The notes: generated by a model not told the origin, from the sequence alone. 64,000 nt of DNA from Photobacterium profundum (GCF_003026285.1 NZ_PYOD01000006.1:62001-126000), one strand, 5' to 3'. Positions 47,148-58,617 are shown, counted from the first letter of the stretch. Made by a program: numbers and translations.

Positions 47148-48473
47148 ATGCGAATCTCTCCCCGCAGTACATTTACCCGTACGCTTGTTCTATTATCTGG
47201 CTTGCTTATAGCAAGTCAGGTTTTCTCGTATTTGACCGTGCTTAATTACGCCCTCCTTCCCAGTTTACAGCAATTTAATCGCATTATTGCGTATGAAGTG
47301 CGCTTGATGTTGAAAGAGGATCTGGATCTCGATGATGGTGAAACTTTTCACTTAGAACAGCCAGTGCGTCGCCAGTTGCTTGCTCAACTTGGCGTGACAT
47401 TGCATTCAGTCGATGACCCAGACCTTAAAGAATATAACAGTGCCACAGAAATCGAGTATCTCAGTGACGAAATGACGGATGAACTTGATGTTAAAACGGA
47501 AGTTCGTTTGGTGTTGGGGGCTGAAAGTTATGTGCTGTGGATGAAATGTGATGCGATGCCTGGTTATCTTATGCGGATCCCATTATCGGAACTGCAAGAA
47601 GACGATTTCTCACCGCTGTTTCCCTATAGTCTGATCATTGCCTTTATGGTGATTGCGGGGGGCTGGTTATTTATTCGAATACAAAACAGACCATTGGTTG
47701 AGTTAGAACGGGCTGCATTATTGGTTGCTCGTGGCGAGATCCCTCCCGTTTTACCTGAACAAGGGGCATCAGAGATCCGAGCGGTAACTAAAGCCTTTAA
47801 TCAGATGGCTGAGGGAATTAAACAGCTTGAGGATGATCGTGCTTTATTATTGGCAGGGGTAAGCCATGATTTACGCACACCGTTAACCCGTATTCGTTTA
47901 GCCACTGAAATGATGTCACCAGAAGACAGTTATTTAGCTGATGGCATGACCAAAGACACTGAAGAGTGTAACGAGATCATCAGTCAGTTTATGGATTATT
48001 TGAAATCAACTAAAAAGCCGGCGATGGAAGATATCGACTTGAACTTCTTGCTGCAAGAAGTAGCAGAAAGTGAAGGCGGGTACGAGAACGAAGTTGAACT
48101 TGGATTGAATGATATCCCGGGGCGTATTGAGGCGAATGCAGTTGCGATGAAACGCTGTGTTGCTAATTTAGTAGTGAATGCACTTCGCTATGGCAATGGC
48201 TGGGTTAAAATTTCAAGTGGTACATCTGCAGATCGAAAATCAGCATGGTACTGTGTGGAAGATAATGGCCCTGGGATTCAAGAAGATCAGGTCTCTCGTA
48301 TGTTCCAGCCTTTAACCCGTGGTGACTCTGCTCGCGGTAGTGATGCTGAAGGTACTGGGTTAGGTTTAGCCATCGTGAAACGGATTATCGACCAACACGA
48401 TGGGGTGATTACCGTGACAAATCGCAGTGACGGTGGTTTGAAAGTTCAGATCACCTTGCCTTTGGTTAGGTAA
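47148..48473 (+). CDS. envZ: Osmosensor histidine kinase EnvZ
   Basis: A 441-residue membrane sensor with two membrane helices (about residues 15-35 and 160-180) around a periplasmic domain rich in Asp and Glu. A HAMP linker is followed by the H box with phosphorylated His240 ([14 protein letters not shown]), then N ([12 protein letters not shown]), G1 (VEDNGPGI) and G2 ([12 protein letters not shown]) boxes. It phosphorylates and dephosphorylates OmpR. The acidic periplasmic domain ([18 protein letters not shown]) differs from E. coli. Confidence 0.95.
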   Translation: MRISPRSTFTRTLVLLSGLLIASQVFSYLTVLNYALLPSLQQFNRIIAYEVRLMLKEDLDLDDGETFHLEQPVRRQLLAQLGVTLHSVDDPDLKEYNSATEIEYLSDEMTDELDVKTEVRLVLGAESYVLWMKCDAMPGYLMRIPLSELQEDDFSPLFPYSLIIAFMVIAGGWLFIRIQNRPLVELERAALLVARGEIPPVLPEQGASEIRAVTKAFNQMAEGIKQLEDDRALLLAGVSHDLRTPLTRIRLATEMMSPEDSYLADGMTKDTEECNEIISQFMDYLKSTKKPAMEDIDLNFLLQEVAESEGGYENEVELGLNDIPGRIEANAVAMKRCVANLVVNALRYGNGWVKISSGTSADRKSAWYCVEDNGPGIQEDQVSRMFQPLTRGDSARGSDAEGTGLGLAIVKRIIDQHDGVITVTNRSDGGLKVQITLPLVR

Positions 48474-48487
48474 AATCAAAAGGTAAT

Positions 48488-48530
48488 CGACATAAAAAAA
48501 CGCGCATTATGCGCGTTTTTTTATGTGTCG
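48488..48530. terminator. Bidirectional terminator between envZ and xanP
   Basis: A long inverted repeat with core ACGCGCA/TGCGCGT and flanking A7/T7 tracts extends to CGACA/TGTCG ends. The two genes converge here. Confidence 0.95.
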
Positions 48531-48548
48531 TTTACCAGTCTATAAGAC

Positions 48549-49928
48549 TTAGTCTGCGTTTTTCTTCTCTTCGGGAAGTACAAGGTTTAGGATAATTGCA
48601 GTGATACCACCAGCAGCCATGCCTGACGATAAAATACCTTTCACCCAATCAGGCATAAATTGCAAAATTTCAGGTTTCTGAGCAATACCCAGCCCCATAG
48701 AGAAAGATAACGCCATAATAAGAATGGCACGGCGGTCTAGCTCACAACGCGAGATAATACGAATACCCGAAGCAGCGATTGTACCGAACATCACAATCGT
48801 TGCACCGCCCAATACTGGCTCTGGAATTAACTGAACAAGGTTTGCAACCCCAGGGAATAAACCGAGCAACACCAACATACCTGCAACGAAATATCCGATA
48901 TAACGACTCGCCACACCCGTTAACTGAATGATGCCGTTATTTTGGCTAAAGGTTGAATTAGGGAAGCTATTCAATACTGATGCGATGGCAGAATTAATCC
49001 CATCGGCTAATACGCCACCTTTAATACGTTTCAGATAAATCGGGCCAGCAACAGGTTGTTCCGAGGTTTCTGATGTCGCGGTAATATCGCCAATTGCTTC
49101 AAGTGATGTAATCGCAAAAACGATCACTAGCGGAATAAGCAGTCCCCAATCAAAGCTCAGCCCATATTGCATCGGCATTGGAATCGCAATGAAAGCACTT
49201 TGCGTTTCTTGAGGGGCATTTAGCATACCTGTGAACCAAGCTAATACCGTACCTGCTGCCATTGCGATTACAATCGAAGAGACGCGTAAGTAAGGGTTTT
49301 TGACGCGGTTTAGTAACACTATTAGGCCTAATACTGTGCCCGCAAGCATCAAGTTTTCAAGGCTACCAAAGCTACCGTCGTTAATCGCGGCATAACCACC
49401 ACCCACCGATGTTAGACCTATCTGGATAAGAGTTAGGCCTATTAGGGTGACAACGATACCTGATACCAGTGGTGTGATAATACGCTGTGCATGTTGCAGT
49501 ACGCGTGAGATGAATACTTCAGTCAATGAAGCCACCAGAATGGTACCGAAGATAGCAGCCATCATCGTTGGAACATCAGCGCCACCGGCTTTTAATGCTA
49601 AACCGGCACCAATGATAGGGCCTAAGAAATTGAAACTGGTACCTTGAATGGACAGTAAACCTGAGCCAATAGGGCCAAATGTACGTATTTGGATAAATGA
49701 AGCAATACCAGAGGCGAATAAAGACATACTAACAATGGTGTTGGTATCGCTTGCAGGTAAACCCAGAGCCTGACAGATAATCAACGACGGTGTGATCACT
49801 GCGACAAACATAGCCAGTAAGTGTTGAGTGGCCGCAAACAGTGTTTGTGGTAGCGGTGGTCGATCTTCTAAACGGTAAATGAGATCTGAATTTCTTGGTA
49901 TTTCAATGTCACTATGCTGGCGGGTCAT
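48549..49928 (-). CDS. xanP: Xanthine permease XanP
   Basis: A 459-residue nucleobase:cation symporter-2 protein with 14 expected membrane segments. [55 protein letters not shown] and [19 protein letters not shown] sequence ([12 protein letters not shown]) match E. coli XanP (YicE) closely rather than UraA. It imports xanthine with protons. A PurR-box palindrome lies about 170 bp upstream, suggesting purine control. In E. coli xanP also lies near recG and spoT. Confidence 0.92.
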   Translation of the reverse strand: MTRQHSDIEIPRNSDLIYRLEDRPPLPQTLFAATQHLLAMFVAVITPSLIICQALGLPASDTNTIVSMSLFASGIASFIQIRTFGPIGSGLLSIQGTSFNFLGPIIGAGLALKAGGADVPTMMAAIFGTILVASLTEVFISRVLQHAQRIITPLVSGIVVTLIGLTLIQIGLTSVGGGYAAINDGSFGSLENLMLAGTVLGLIVLLNRVKNPYLRVSSIVIAMAAGTVLAWFTGMLNAPQETQSAFIAIPMPMQYGLSFDWGLLIPLVIVFAITSLEAIGDITATSETSEQPVAGPIYLKRIKGGVLADGINSAIASVLNSFPNSTFSQNNGIIQLTGVASRYIGYFVAGMLVLLGLFPGVANLVQLIPEPVLGGATIVMFGTIAASGIRIISRCELDRRAILIMALSFSMGLGIAQKPEILQFMPDWVKGILSSGMAAGGITAIILNLVLPEEKKNAD

Positions 49929-50363
49929 GGCCGTTTTATTCCTTAAGCTTACTTCTTAATCCCGATCGAATGCGCTGAATGGGCATTGATACGTGAATGC
50001 TGGATATATCTGTGATTGCTGTTACTCAGATCCAAACGAACACAAGGAGAAGTGAAAGTGGGTGAAATTTGTGCGCTATTGTAATTATCTTGCCGCAAAT
50101 AGCAAACGTTTGCTTTGTTTGTTGATGATTTATTTTTCTTTCTCGATAAAACAGCATCAGTAAGCTAAAAAAGTAGCTAATGGGCTAGAGGCGAGATTTT
50201 TACAGGTGTGCCGAGATCACAGTGAGAAATAGAAAGGCAGTAAGAGGCATAAAGCCAGCGGAATAACATAATGTTTACATGCTTTCGTGATGATTTTTCA
50301 ACAAGGCTGCGTTAATTGATTAGAACGCTGCCTTGTATGAGTGAGAGAAATGACTTGAGTGCA
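49929..50363 (-). promoter_or_regulatory. recG-xanP intergenic region with PurR box
   Basis: A perfect 14-bp palindrome AGCAAACGTTTGCT at 50101-50114 matches the core of the PurR operator (CGCAAACGTTTNCG type). Toward recG, ACAAGGCTGCGTT and AACGCTGCCTTGT (50301-50313 and 50324-50336) form a 13-bp stem with one mismatch, a likely end signal for recG with a weak T tract. Nothing else was recognised in the 435 bp. Confidence 0.7.
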
Positions 50364-52457
50364 TTAGGCGTTTGAGTAATTTTCTCGTTGTCCTAACCAG
50401 CGCTGTACAATGGCTTTGGCATTGTTGGGATATTGTTCGTGAATGTAGCGTGCCAGTTTCTGTACCTGTGGGATCAAGTGTTGGTCTCGTACCAGATCGG
50501 CAATTTTAAAGTCAGCAATACCGGTTTGTTTGGTGCCAAGCAACTCTCCTGGCCCTCGGATTTCGAGGTCGCGCTGAGCGATAACAAAGCCATCACTACT
50601 ATCGCGCAATACGCCCAGCCGTTTCTGCGCGGTTTTGGATAATGGTGCGTGGTACAGCAAAACACAGTGGCTCGCCACTTTACCACGACCAACCCGACCA
50701 CGTAGCTGGTGGAGCTGTGCTAACCCTAAGCGTTCAGGGTTTTCAATCACCATTAAGCTAGCGTTCGGTACATCTACCCCGACTTCAATCACCGTTGTTG
50801 CGACCAATAGCTGTAACTCTCCGGCTTTAAAGCGGCGCATAATCTCTTGTTTTTCGGCTGCTTTCATCCGACCGTGCACTAATCCCACGTTTAATTCGGG
50901 CAGTTGGGCGGTCAGCTCATCGGCGGTATCAGATGCCGCTTGGGCTTCTAATACTTCAGACTCATCGATAAGGGTGCATACCCAATAGGCTTGACGCCCT
51001 TCATTTTGACAAGCTGAACGAATACGCTCTACGATGGCAGCGCGGCGAGTATCGGGTAGTGCGACGGTTTGAATGGGTGTACGGCCTGGTGGTAATTCAT
51101 CAATGACCGAGGTTTCAAGATCGGCATAAGCCGTCATCGCGAGTGTGCGTGGAATCGGGGTTGCGGTCATGATGAGCTGATGCGGGTAACGCCCTTCATT
51201 TGCCCCTTTTTCTCGTAGCTCTAAACGTTGATGCACCCCAAAGCGGTGTTGTTCATCAATAATGACTAACGCTAAATTTTTGAAGGTGACATGATCTTGA
51301 AATAAGGCGTGTGTGCCGACCACCATTTTTGCTTCGCCACTTTCAATGCGTGCTAATTCTGTTTCGCGGGCTTTACCTTTGAGTTTTCCTGCCATCCAGC
51401 CGACTTGAATGTCCATTGGATTGAACCATTGAGCAAAGTTTTGGACGTGCTGTTCAGCCAACAGTTCTGTTGGTGCCATTAGGGCGACTTGAAAACCATG
51501 TTGAATCGCATGTAAGGCGGCGAGTGCGGCAACCAATGTTTTACCTGAACCTACATCACCTTGTACTAAACGCATCATGGGTAATGGTTTTATGAGGTCA
51601 GCTTCAATGTCTGCCATTACGCGTTGTTGGGCGTTGGTTGGGCTGAACGGTAAACTTGCCAATAACTTTTCTTTCAGGTTATCTGCTGGGTTATTACATG
51701 CAGATAATGGCCACGCACTATGTTGTTGGCTTTTACTGCGAACGGCCAACATCGATAAGTTTTGGGCTAACAACTCTTCGAGGATTAACCGATGTTGTGC
51801 TGGGTGTTTGCCAGCTTCGAGTTGATCGAGCGAAACATCAGGTGTGGGGCGGTGCATTACGTGAAGCGCCTGTGTCATGGTCATCTGTCGGTCGTATAAA
51901 CCTTCAGGCAGTAATTCTGTGACGGCTGATTTGTCGAGTAAATTCAATGCTTGGTCGGTCAGGTTTCGCAGTGTGAGCTGGCGTAGCCCCTCTGTGGTTG
52001 GGTAAACCGGCGTGAGGTTTTCTTCACCAGTGAGTGACGCCGATTCTGCAAACACCGAGTAATCAGGGTGAATGATTTCCAACCCAAATTTACCGCGTTT
52101 AATTTCGCCAAACGCTTTAACTTGCTTACCTTCAGCCAAGTTATTTTGCATTGCTGCATTGAAATTGAAGAAGCGTAATGTTGCAGAACCACTATTGTCG
52201 GCAATGCGGACCGTTAGCATACGACGTTTACCAAACGTAATGCTGCTATTGAGCACTTCGCCTTGAACAGCAATGTGTTGACCGGGCATCGCCTGAGCAA
52301 TTGGCCAGATACGAGTACGATCTTCATAGCGGAGGGGCAGGTGAAAAAGCAGATCTTGAACCGATGTTAGACCGACTTTTTCGAGCTTCTCTGCCATTTT
52401 AGCCCCAACACCAGACAGCTCTGTCAGGGCGATGGTTTCTAATAATTGTCCGCTCAT
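50364..52457 (-). CDS. recG: ATP-dependent DNA helicase RecG
   Basis: A 697-residue helicase that reverses stalled replication forks and processes Holliday junctions. The N-terminal wedge/OB domain contains LLFHLPLRYEDRTR and NSSITFGKRRMLTVRI; helicase motifs include Walker A LVQGDVGSGKT, DEQH box (IIDEQHRFGVHQR), MTATPIPRTLAMTAY, ATTVIEVGVDVPNA and QLRGRVGRG. Full length. It lies 24 bp after trmH, within the spoT-trmH-recG order known from E. coli. Confidence 0.97.
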   Translation of the reverse strand: MSGQLLETIALTELSGVGAKMAEKLEKVGLTSVQDLLFHLPLRYEDRTRIWPIAQAMPGQHIAVQGEVLNSSITFGKRRMLTVRIADNSGSATLRFFNFNAAMQNNLAEGKQVKAFGEIKRGKFGLEIIHPDYSVFAESASLTGEENLTPVYPTTEGLRQLTLRNLTDQALNLLDKSAVTELLPEGLYDRQMTMTQALHVMHRPTPDVSLDQLEAGKHPAQHRLILEELLAQNLSMLAVRSKSQQHSAWPLSACNNPADNLKEKLLASLPFSPTNAQQRVMADIEADLIKPLPMMRLVQGDVGSGKTLVAALAALHAIQHGFQVALMAPTELLAEQHVQNFAQWFNPMDIQVGWMAGKLKGKARETELARIESGEAKMVVGTHALFQDHVTFKNLALVIIDEQHRFGVHQRLELREKGANEGRYPHQLIMTATPIPRTLAMTAYADLETSVIDELPPGRTPIQTVALPDTRRAAIVERIRSACQNEGRQAYWVCTLIDESEVLEAQAASDTADELTAQLPELNVGLVHGRMKAAEKQEIMRRFKAGELQLLVATTVIEVGVDVPNASLMVIENPERLGLAQLHQLRGRVGRGKVASHCVLLYHAPLSKTAQKRLGVLRDSSDGFVIAQRDLEIRGPGELLGTKQTGIADFKIADLVRDQHLIPQVQKLARYIHEQYPNNAKAIVQRWLGQRENYSNA

Positions 52458-52481
52458 TGCTTATGTTGATCCTTTATTCTT

Positions 52482-53186
52482 TTATTTGTTCTTTTTAGGC
52501 TCGATAGCCTGCATGGTCGCCCACCAGTTGTCATCAGCCACAATCTGACCTTTATCATCAAGTGGTGGATAAGGTAGCCCTTTTCGGCGAGCAACTTTTG
52601 CTAACACAGGATGACCGCGTTCAAATAGAATGCGATGAACCACCTCGTTTGGCAATAAGGTTTTTTCGCGTTCGTACATTCCGGCATTTTGACGCTGGCG
52701 CTGTGCTTCATACAAGATTAATGCACTTGCCACCGAGACATTCAAAGACTGTACCATGCCAACCATAGGGATGATGATATCTTGATCGGCCATCGCCAAT
52801 GCTTCAGCAGTGATCCCATTTTTCTCACCGCCAAAGATAATTGCCGTCGGCTTGGTGTAGTCTACATCACGAAAATCAATTGCCGTATCTGACAAGTTGG
52901 TTGCTAATACCTGCATCCCTTGCGCTTTTAGGTGCGTGATGGCATCGACCATATTGTCGTGGGTATCGAGTTCAACCCAGTTACGCGCGCCGGCTGACGT
53001 ATGGCTGAGTACGCGCATATTTTCTTTTGGCCAAACAGCATGCACTTTATGGACACCCACAGCATCAGCGGTGCGGATAATGGCAGAAACATTATTTGGT
53101 TTGTGTACTTCTTCCATGCAAACCGTTAAATCTGGTTGGCGAGTGGCGAGTACTGAATGAATACGTTGGTAACGATCAGGAGTCAT
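52482..53186 (-). CDS. trmH: tRNA (guanosine18-2'-O)-methyltransferase TrmH
   Basis: A 234-residue SPOUT methyltransferase modifying G18 of tRNA. Motif 1 NNVSAIIRTADAVGVHKVH, motif 2 AIIFGGEKNGITAEAL and motif 3 IIIPMVGMVQSLNVSVASAL form the trefoil-knot SAM site. A terminator separates it from spoT, so it may have its own promoter in the 111-bp gap. Confidence 0.96.
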   Translation of the reverse strand: MTPDRYQRIHSVLATRQPDLTVCMEEVHKPNNVSAIIRTADAVGVHKVHAVWPKENMRVLSHTSAGARNWVELDTHDNMVDAITHLKAQGMQVLATNLSDTAIDFRDVDYTKPTAIIFGGEKNGITAEALAMADQDIIIPMVGMVQSLNVSVASALILYEAQRQRQNAGMYEREKTLLPNEVVHRILFERGHPVLAKVARRKGLPYPPLDDKGQIVADDNWWATMQAIEPKKNK

Positions 53187-53216
53187 AATATCTTTTTTAT
53201 CTAAACCATAAAGAAA

Positions 53217-53240
53217 ACGCCCGTAAACGGGCGTCTGTTT
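53217..53240 (-). terminator. Terminator of spoT
   Basis: ACGCCCGT and ACGGGCGT (53217-53224 and 53227-53234) form an 8-bp GC-rich stem with a 2-base centre; read on the minus strand it runs into TTTTCTTT, about 65 bases after the spoT stop. Confidence 0.85.
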
Positions 53241-53297
53241 TATCTTAGAGAGATGAAATATGAGTGTATGGCACTCTCATGATTTCATGTCTACTGA

Positions 53298-55409
53298 TTA
53301 GTTCTTTTGTCGTGCCACACGTACAACATTTGGCATCACACGAATATGTCGCATAATCTTGGCCAAATGAATACGGTTCTTAGTCGTGAGACGAACAGTG
53401 ATGGTGTATAAACGGCCATCTTTTTCTTCTGTTGCCAAACCTTGAATATTAGAACCCGTTGCTGCAATGGTATTGGTTAAATCAGCCAATGCACCTTGGT
53501 GGTTCTGCATATCCACTTTTAGGGTGGTTACAAATTCATGTTCGAAGTCTTCACTCCATTCAACAGGCATATACTTATCAGGTTCACGCTGGTAGCCACG
53601 AATGTTAGAACATTCTTCGCGGTGGATAACCAAGCCTTTACCAGGGCTAACATGTGCCATAATTGCATCGCCCGGCAGTGGGTGACAACAATTGGCAAAG
53701 GTCATTAAAATACCATCGGCGCCACGAATCGGCATCCGACGACCGGTATTAGCATCTGTAGAGTGGTTGTCTTCAGTATTACCAAGTAAGCGGCGTGCTA
53801 CAACAATGCTCATTAACTCACCTAAACCAATTTCAACCAGTAAATCATCTGATGTTTCTAGACGCTGGTCGGTCAGTAGTTGTTGTAGGCGGGTTGGATC
53901 AACTTGGTCGATATTCAGTTCACCAAGTGCATGGTTGATTAGGCGTTTACCCAATGTAATGGACTCTTCACGACGCATGGTTTTAAGAACCTGACGGATC
54001 TTCGTACGTGCACGGGCTGTCACTACATAGTTAAGCCATGCTGCATTAGGGCGAGCCCCGGGCGCACTGATAATATCAACGGTCTGACCGTTTTTCAGTG
54101 GCTTGCTTAATGGATAAGGTTGACGATTGACGCGCGAACCGACACAGGCATTACCTACGTCAGTGTGTACTGCATATGCGAAGTCAACGGCCGTTGCACC
54201 GACAGGCAATTCAACGATTCTGCCTTTTGGCGTGAAGACGTAAATTTCATCTGGGAACAGATCAGATTTAACGTTCTCAATGAACTCGAATGAACTACCG
54301 GCACTTTGTTGAAGCTCAAGTAAACTTTGCATCCAGCGCTGTGCTTTAACTTGAGCGGTTGTGCCAGAGCTTTCGCCATTTTTCTTGTAAGACCAATGAG
54401 CAGCAACACCTTTGTCAGCCATCTGGTCCATATCGTCAGTACGAATTTGTACTTCGACAGGTACACCGTGAGGGCCAACTAATGAAGTATGTAATGACTG
54501 GTAACCATTGCCTTTAGGGATGGCAATGTAGTCTTTCATGCGGCTTGGGCGCGGCTTGTACAAATTATGTACTTGCCCTAATACTCGATAACAAGTATCT
54601 AAATCTTTAACTAAAACACGGAAAGCGTAAATATCCATAATGGAATGGAATCGCTGTTCTTTATTTTTCATCTTGTTATAGATGGAGTAAAGATTCTTTT
54701 CGCGGCCTAAGACTTTGCCTTCGATCCCCGCATCCTCGAGACGTCCCTCGATTTCAGCGTGAATCTTATTGATCATTTCTTTTCTATTACCACGTGCAGC
54801 AGCAACAACCCCTTTAAGTACGCGATAACGGTTTGGGTATAACGCTTCAAAGCCTAACTCTTCGAGTTCTGTTTTGATGTTATGGATACCTAAACGGTGA
54901 GCGAGGGGAGAAAATATTTCTAAGGTTTCGCGGGCAATTCGGCGACGCTTATCTGGGCGTAAAGCACCCAACGTGCGCATGTTATGCGTACGGTCAGCGA
55001 GCTTGATGAGAATAACGCGAATGTCATGAGCCATAGCCATGATCATTTTACGGAAATTCTCAGCCTGAGCTTCTTTGCGGTCACGAAACTTAAGTTTATC
55101 CAGCTTTGAAACACCATCGACGAGTTCGGCTACGGTATCACCAAAGCGACTTGCAAGGTCTTCTTTTGTGACTTCGGTATCTTCAATAACGTCGTGGAGT
55201 AAGGCTGCCATGAGCGTCTCTTGATCGAGGCGCATTTCCGCAAGAATACGGGCAACAGCAATAGGGTGGATAATATAAGGTTCACCGCTTGAGCGGGTTT
55301 GCCCTTCATGGGCATCACGCGCAACGAGATACGCCTGCCGAAGAGCCTCAATTTGAGACTCTGGCAGGTATTCGATTGCGACTTCTTTCAGGCTATCAAA
55401 TAGATACAA
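53298..55409 (-). CDS. spoT: Bifunctional (p)ppGpp synthetase/hydrolase SpoT
   Basis: A 703-residue RelA/SpoT protein. The hydrolase domain has His72-Asp73 in LLHDVIEDTEV; the synthetase domain includes REKNLYSIYNKM and IMDIYAFRVLVKD; a TGS domain (IYVFTPKGRIVELPVGATA) and C-terminal ACT domain (LKVDMQNHQGALADLTN) follow. Translation starts at TTG 55409; E. coli spoT also begins with TTG at the same residue, so this is likely conserved low-efficiency initiation. rpoZ lies 18 bp upstream, giving the rpoZ-spoT operon. Confidence 0.96.
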   Translation of the reverse strand: MYLFDSLKEVAIEYLPESQIEALRQAYLVARDAHEGQTRSSGEPYIIHPIAVARILAEMRLDQETLMAALLHDVIEDTEVTKEDLASRFGDTVAELVDGVSKLDKLKFRDRKEAQAENFRKMIMAMAHDIRVILIKLADRTHNMRTLGALRPDKRRRIARETLEIFSPLAHRLGIHNIKTELEELGFEALYPNRYRVLKGVVAAARGNRKEMINKIHAEIEGRLEDAGIEGKVLGREKNLYSIYNKMKNKEQRFHSIMDIYAFRVLVKDLDTCYRVLGQVHNLYKPRPSRMKDYIAIPKGNGYQSLHTSLVGPHGVPVEVQIRTDDMDQMADKGVAAHWSYKKNGESSGTTAQVKAQRWMQSLLELQQSAGSSFEFIENVKSDLFPDEIYVFTPKGRIVELPVGATAVDFAYAVHTDVGNACVGSRVNRQPYPLSKPLKNGQTVDIISAPGARPNAAWLNYVVTARARTKIRQVLKTMRREESITLGKRLINHALGELNIDQVDPTRLQQLLTDQRLETSDDLLVEIGLGELMSIVVARRLLGNTEDNHSTDANTGRRMPIRGADGILMTFANCCHPLPGDAIMAHVSPGKGLVIHREECSNIRGYQREPDKYMPVEWSEDFEHEFVTTLKVDMQNHQGALADLTNTIAATGSNIQGLATEEKDGRLYTITVRLTTKNRIHLAKIMRHIRVMPNVVRVARQKN

Positions 55410-55427
55410 TTCGCCCGGTTCCCTGAA

Positions 55428-55709
55428 TTAACGGTGGTGGTGGTCGCCTGCAATTGCACTAACAGCAGCTAGTTCTGCCGCTTCTTGCTCTTGCAGTTCC
55501 TGACGCTCGCGAGCATCTAGGATATCTTTAGTGATTAGGCCTTCTTCGATTTCACGAAGTGCGATCACTGTGTATTTGTCGTTTTCTTCTGGTACCAATG
55601 GATCCTTGCCGCCCGTTTGCAATTGACGCGCACGGCGTGAAGCAATTTGGATCAGGTCGAAACGGTTGCCAATTTTATCAACAGCGTCTTGAACGGTTAC
55701 GCGTGCCAT
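55428..55709 (-). CDS. rpoZ: RNA polymerase omega subunit RpoZ
   Basis: A 93-residue subunit that helps assemble and stabilise the beta-prime subunit and forms part of a ppGpp site. [28 protein letters not shown] and [11 protein letters not shown] are family hallmarks. The C-terminus ends in a His-rich GDHHHR tail. Placed between gmk (49 bp upstream) and spoT. Confidence 0.97.
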   Translation of the reverse strand: MARVTVQDAVDKIGNRFDLIQIASRRARQLQTGGKDPLVPEENDKYTVIALREIEEGLITKDILDARERQELQEQEAAELAAVSAIAGDHHHR

Positions 55710-55758
55710 GGAGGACTCCAGTGGTTATATAATGAGAAAGAAAATTGTATATAAATAC

Positions 55759-56388
<630 letters not shown>

Positions 56389-56585
56389 CTATTTTCACTC
56401 AGTGCTAGAAGGGCGCGCAGATTATCACGAACTGCGCAAAATTGAAATTATCTGATTGCTGGAAATTTCATCTTTTATACGGTTAATGCGACTTTATAAG
56501 CCGTCAGCTTAAGCCTAGATGGATTTAGGGCTAATTTCAGACTATTCATATTTTAAATTTCAACGCTAAAAAGTGTGATGATGAA

Positions 56586-56619
56586 CCTATAAAGGCAGTA
56601 TTACTACTGCCTTTATAGG
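56586..56619 (-). terminator. Perfect 15-bp hairpin between yicC and gmk
   Basis: CCTATAAAGGCAGTA and its exact complement (56586-56600 and 56605-56619) enclose a 4-base loop. The T tract outside the stem is poor, so termination may be partial, or it may be a processing signal. Confidence 0.6.
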
Positions 56620-56655
56620 GATGACATAAAGTCACTCACCCACACATTCTGATGA

Positions 56656-57519
56656 TTATTCGATGTTTTGGATCTGTTCGCGCATTTGCTCAATCAATAC
56701 TTTTAATTCAACAGCAGATGCTGTGATTTCTGTGGTGATTGATTTTGATGCGAGCGTATTTGATTCGCGGTTAAATTCTTGCATCATGAAATCAAGACGG
56801 CGACCACATGCGCCACCTTTCTTCATGATTTTTTGTGTTTCTTTAACGTGCGAATCTAGGCGATCTAGCTCTTCAGCGACATCACTTTTTTGTGCCATCA
56901 TGATCAGTTCTTGCTCAATACGACCAGCATCCAGTTCCACTTTTGCATCTTCAAAGCGGCTGGTTAGACGTTCACGTTGCCATTTAATAATTTCAGGCAT
57001 TTGTGCGCGTACGTTGGTTGCTTCAGTAGTAATGGCATCAAGGCGTTGAACAATCAATTCCTTCATGTTTTCGCCTTCGCTTGCACGTGCGGCAATAAAA
57101 TCAGCAATCGCTTCATCAAAACCAATCAACAAATCTTTATTGATCGCATCCAAATCTTGCTCAGGAGCTTCCATGACACCAGGCCAGTTCAACACCTGAA
57201 AAGGACCAATATTGCCTTCACCAGCGGTTTCTTTTACCCACTTAGCGGCTTTAATGACTTGCTTCGCTAATTCTTCATTGATAGTGAGTTCACTGCTTGC
57301 TGCTTGGTTCGCTTCAAAACGCAGGTTACATTCAACTTTACCGCGAGCTAGGCGCTTACGAAAACGCTCACGTAGTACTGGCTCTAAACTACGGAATTGC
57401 TCTGGCATGCGAAGGTACGTTTCTAGATAACGTTGGTTAACTGAACGGATTTCCCAAACGGCAGTGCCCCAATCGCCTTTAACTTCGCGACGAGCATAAG
57501 CGGTCATGCTATGAATCAT
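56656..57519 (-). CDS. yicC: YicC-family endoribonuclease or RNase adaptor
   Basis: A 287-residue protein of the YicC/YloC family, linked in E. coli to degradation of the sRNA RyhB. MTAYARREVKGDWG, SVNQRYLETYLRMPEQFRSL and the near-identical C-terminus (DFMMQEFNRESNTLASKS, then LIEQMREQIQNIE) are present. It diverges from rph with 255 bp between, as in E. coli. Confidence 0.94.
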   Translation of the reverse strand: MIHSMTAYARREVKGDWGTAVWEIRSVNQRYLETYLRMPEQFRSLEPVLRERFRKRLARGKVECNLRFEANQAASSELTINEELAKQVIKAAKWVKETAGEGNIGPFQVLNWPGVMEAPEQDLDAINKDLLIGFDEAIADFIAARASEGENMKELIVQRLDAITTEATNVRAQMPEIIKWQRERLTSRFEDAKVELDAGRIEQELIMMAQKSDVAEELDRLDSHVKETQKIMKKGGACGRRLDFMMQEFNRESNTLASKSITTEITASAVELKVLIEQMREQIQNIE

Positions 57520-57774
57520 TGGCTGATGGCCCTTTATATAGATGGAATGTAACTACTTATTAAGTTTACTGCTATCGAGCAGGAAGCGTAATAGAAAGAA
57601 TAGGCGCGTAGTTACAAGATGCGGTGATTATACTCACCATTACTTATAAAAGAAATGAAGCGGAACGTGCACTTGATATTATGGGTTCGGTTCGCGGTCG
57701 GGTTTAACGTGCACTGCGAGTGAGAACTGGCTATAATCGCCGGTTAATGTAGCCCAGCGAAAGGTAAACCCCCG

Positions 57775-58491
57775 ATGCGTCCAAGCGGAAGAAGCACTAG
57801 TCAAGTACGTCCTATTACGATCACTCGTAATTTCACAGCACACGCTGAAGGTTCAGTATTAGTCGAGTTCGGCGATACAAAAGTAATCTGTACAGCAAGT
57901 GTAGAAGAAAATGTACCTCGCTGGTTAAAAGGCAAAGGACAAGGTTGGGTTACTGCAGAATATGGCATGCTGCCTCGCGCGACTCATACGCGTAACCGCC
58001 GTGAAGCATCAAGCGGCAAGCAAGGCGGTCGTACAATGGAAATTCAACGCTTAATTGCACGTAGCCTTCGTGCTGCGGTTGATTTAGAAGCGTTGGGTGA
58101 ACAAATGATCACCGTTGATTGTGATGTAATCCAAGCAGATGGTGGCACACGTACAGCTTCTATTACCGGTGCAATGGTTGCTTTGGTTGATGCAGTCAAC
58201 TCAATGATTGAGAAAGGCACTCTGAAAAAGAGCCCAATTAAAGGCATGGTTGCTGCTGTGTCGGTGGGTATCTATAAAGGCGAAGCCATTTGCGATCTTG
58301 AGTATCTTGAAGATTCAGCGGCTGAAACCGATATGAACGTGGTCATGACCGAAGAAGGTAAGATGATCGAGATTCAAGGGACAGCAGAAGGCGAGGCGTT
58401 TAGCCACGAAGAATTACTGGCCATGCTGGCTCTGGCGAAAGACGGCATTGCCGACATCGTCACAATGCAGAAACAGGCATTGGAAAGTTAA
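57775..58491 (+). CDS. rph: Ribonuclease PH
   Basis: A 238-residue phosphate-dependent 3'-5' exonuclease that trims tRNA 3' ends. The N-terminus [19 protein letters not shown], the catalytic [19 protein letters not shown] and [20 protein letters not shown] are intact, unlike the frameshifted gene of E. coli K-12. It is followed by an attenuator-like hairpin and pyrE. Confidence 0.97.
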   Translation: MRPSGRSTSQVRPITITRNFTAHAEGSVLVEFGDTKVICTASVEENVPRWLKGKGQGWVTAEYGMLPRATHTRNRREASSGKQGGRTMEIQRLIARSLRAAVDLEALGEQMITVDCDVIQADGGTRTASITGAMVALVDAVNSMIEKGTLKKSPIKGMVAAVSVGIYKGEAICDLEYLEDSAAETDMNVVMTEEGKMIEIQGTAEGEAFSHEELLAMLALAKDGIADIVTMQKQALES

Positions 58492-58498
58492 TTATTAG

Positions 58499-58525
58499 GC
58501 GACTCGATTGAGTCGCTTTTTTTTG
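58499..58525 (+). terminator. rph terminator / pyrE attenuator
   Basis: GCGACTC and GAGTCGC pair around GATT (58499-58516) and are followed by eight T. It begins 8 bases after the rph stop. In E. coli the same position holds the UTP-sensitive attenuator of pyrE, which depends on translation reaching the end of rph; the same mechanism is likely here. Confidence 0.88.
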
Positions 58526-58617
58526 TCTGCATTTTGTTGAATGGTGTCCTTTTGACTACATTCGATAGATGTAGCGCGTAATACGTATCACCTATTTATC
58601 AATATTAAGGAATTACA

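Noticed and set aside
50115-50280. Purine riboswitch upstream of xanP
   Set aside because: No conserved purine-aptamer core or paired loops could be seen; the PurR box explains regulation better.
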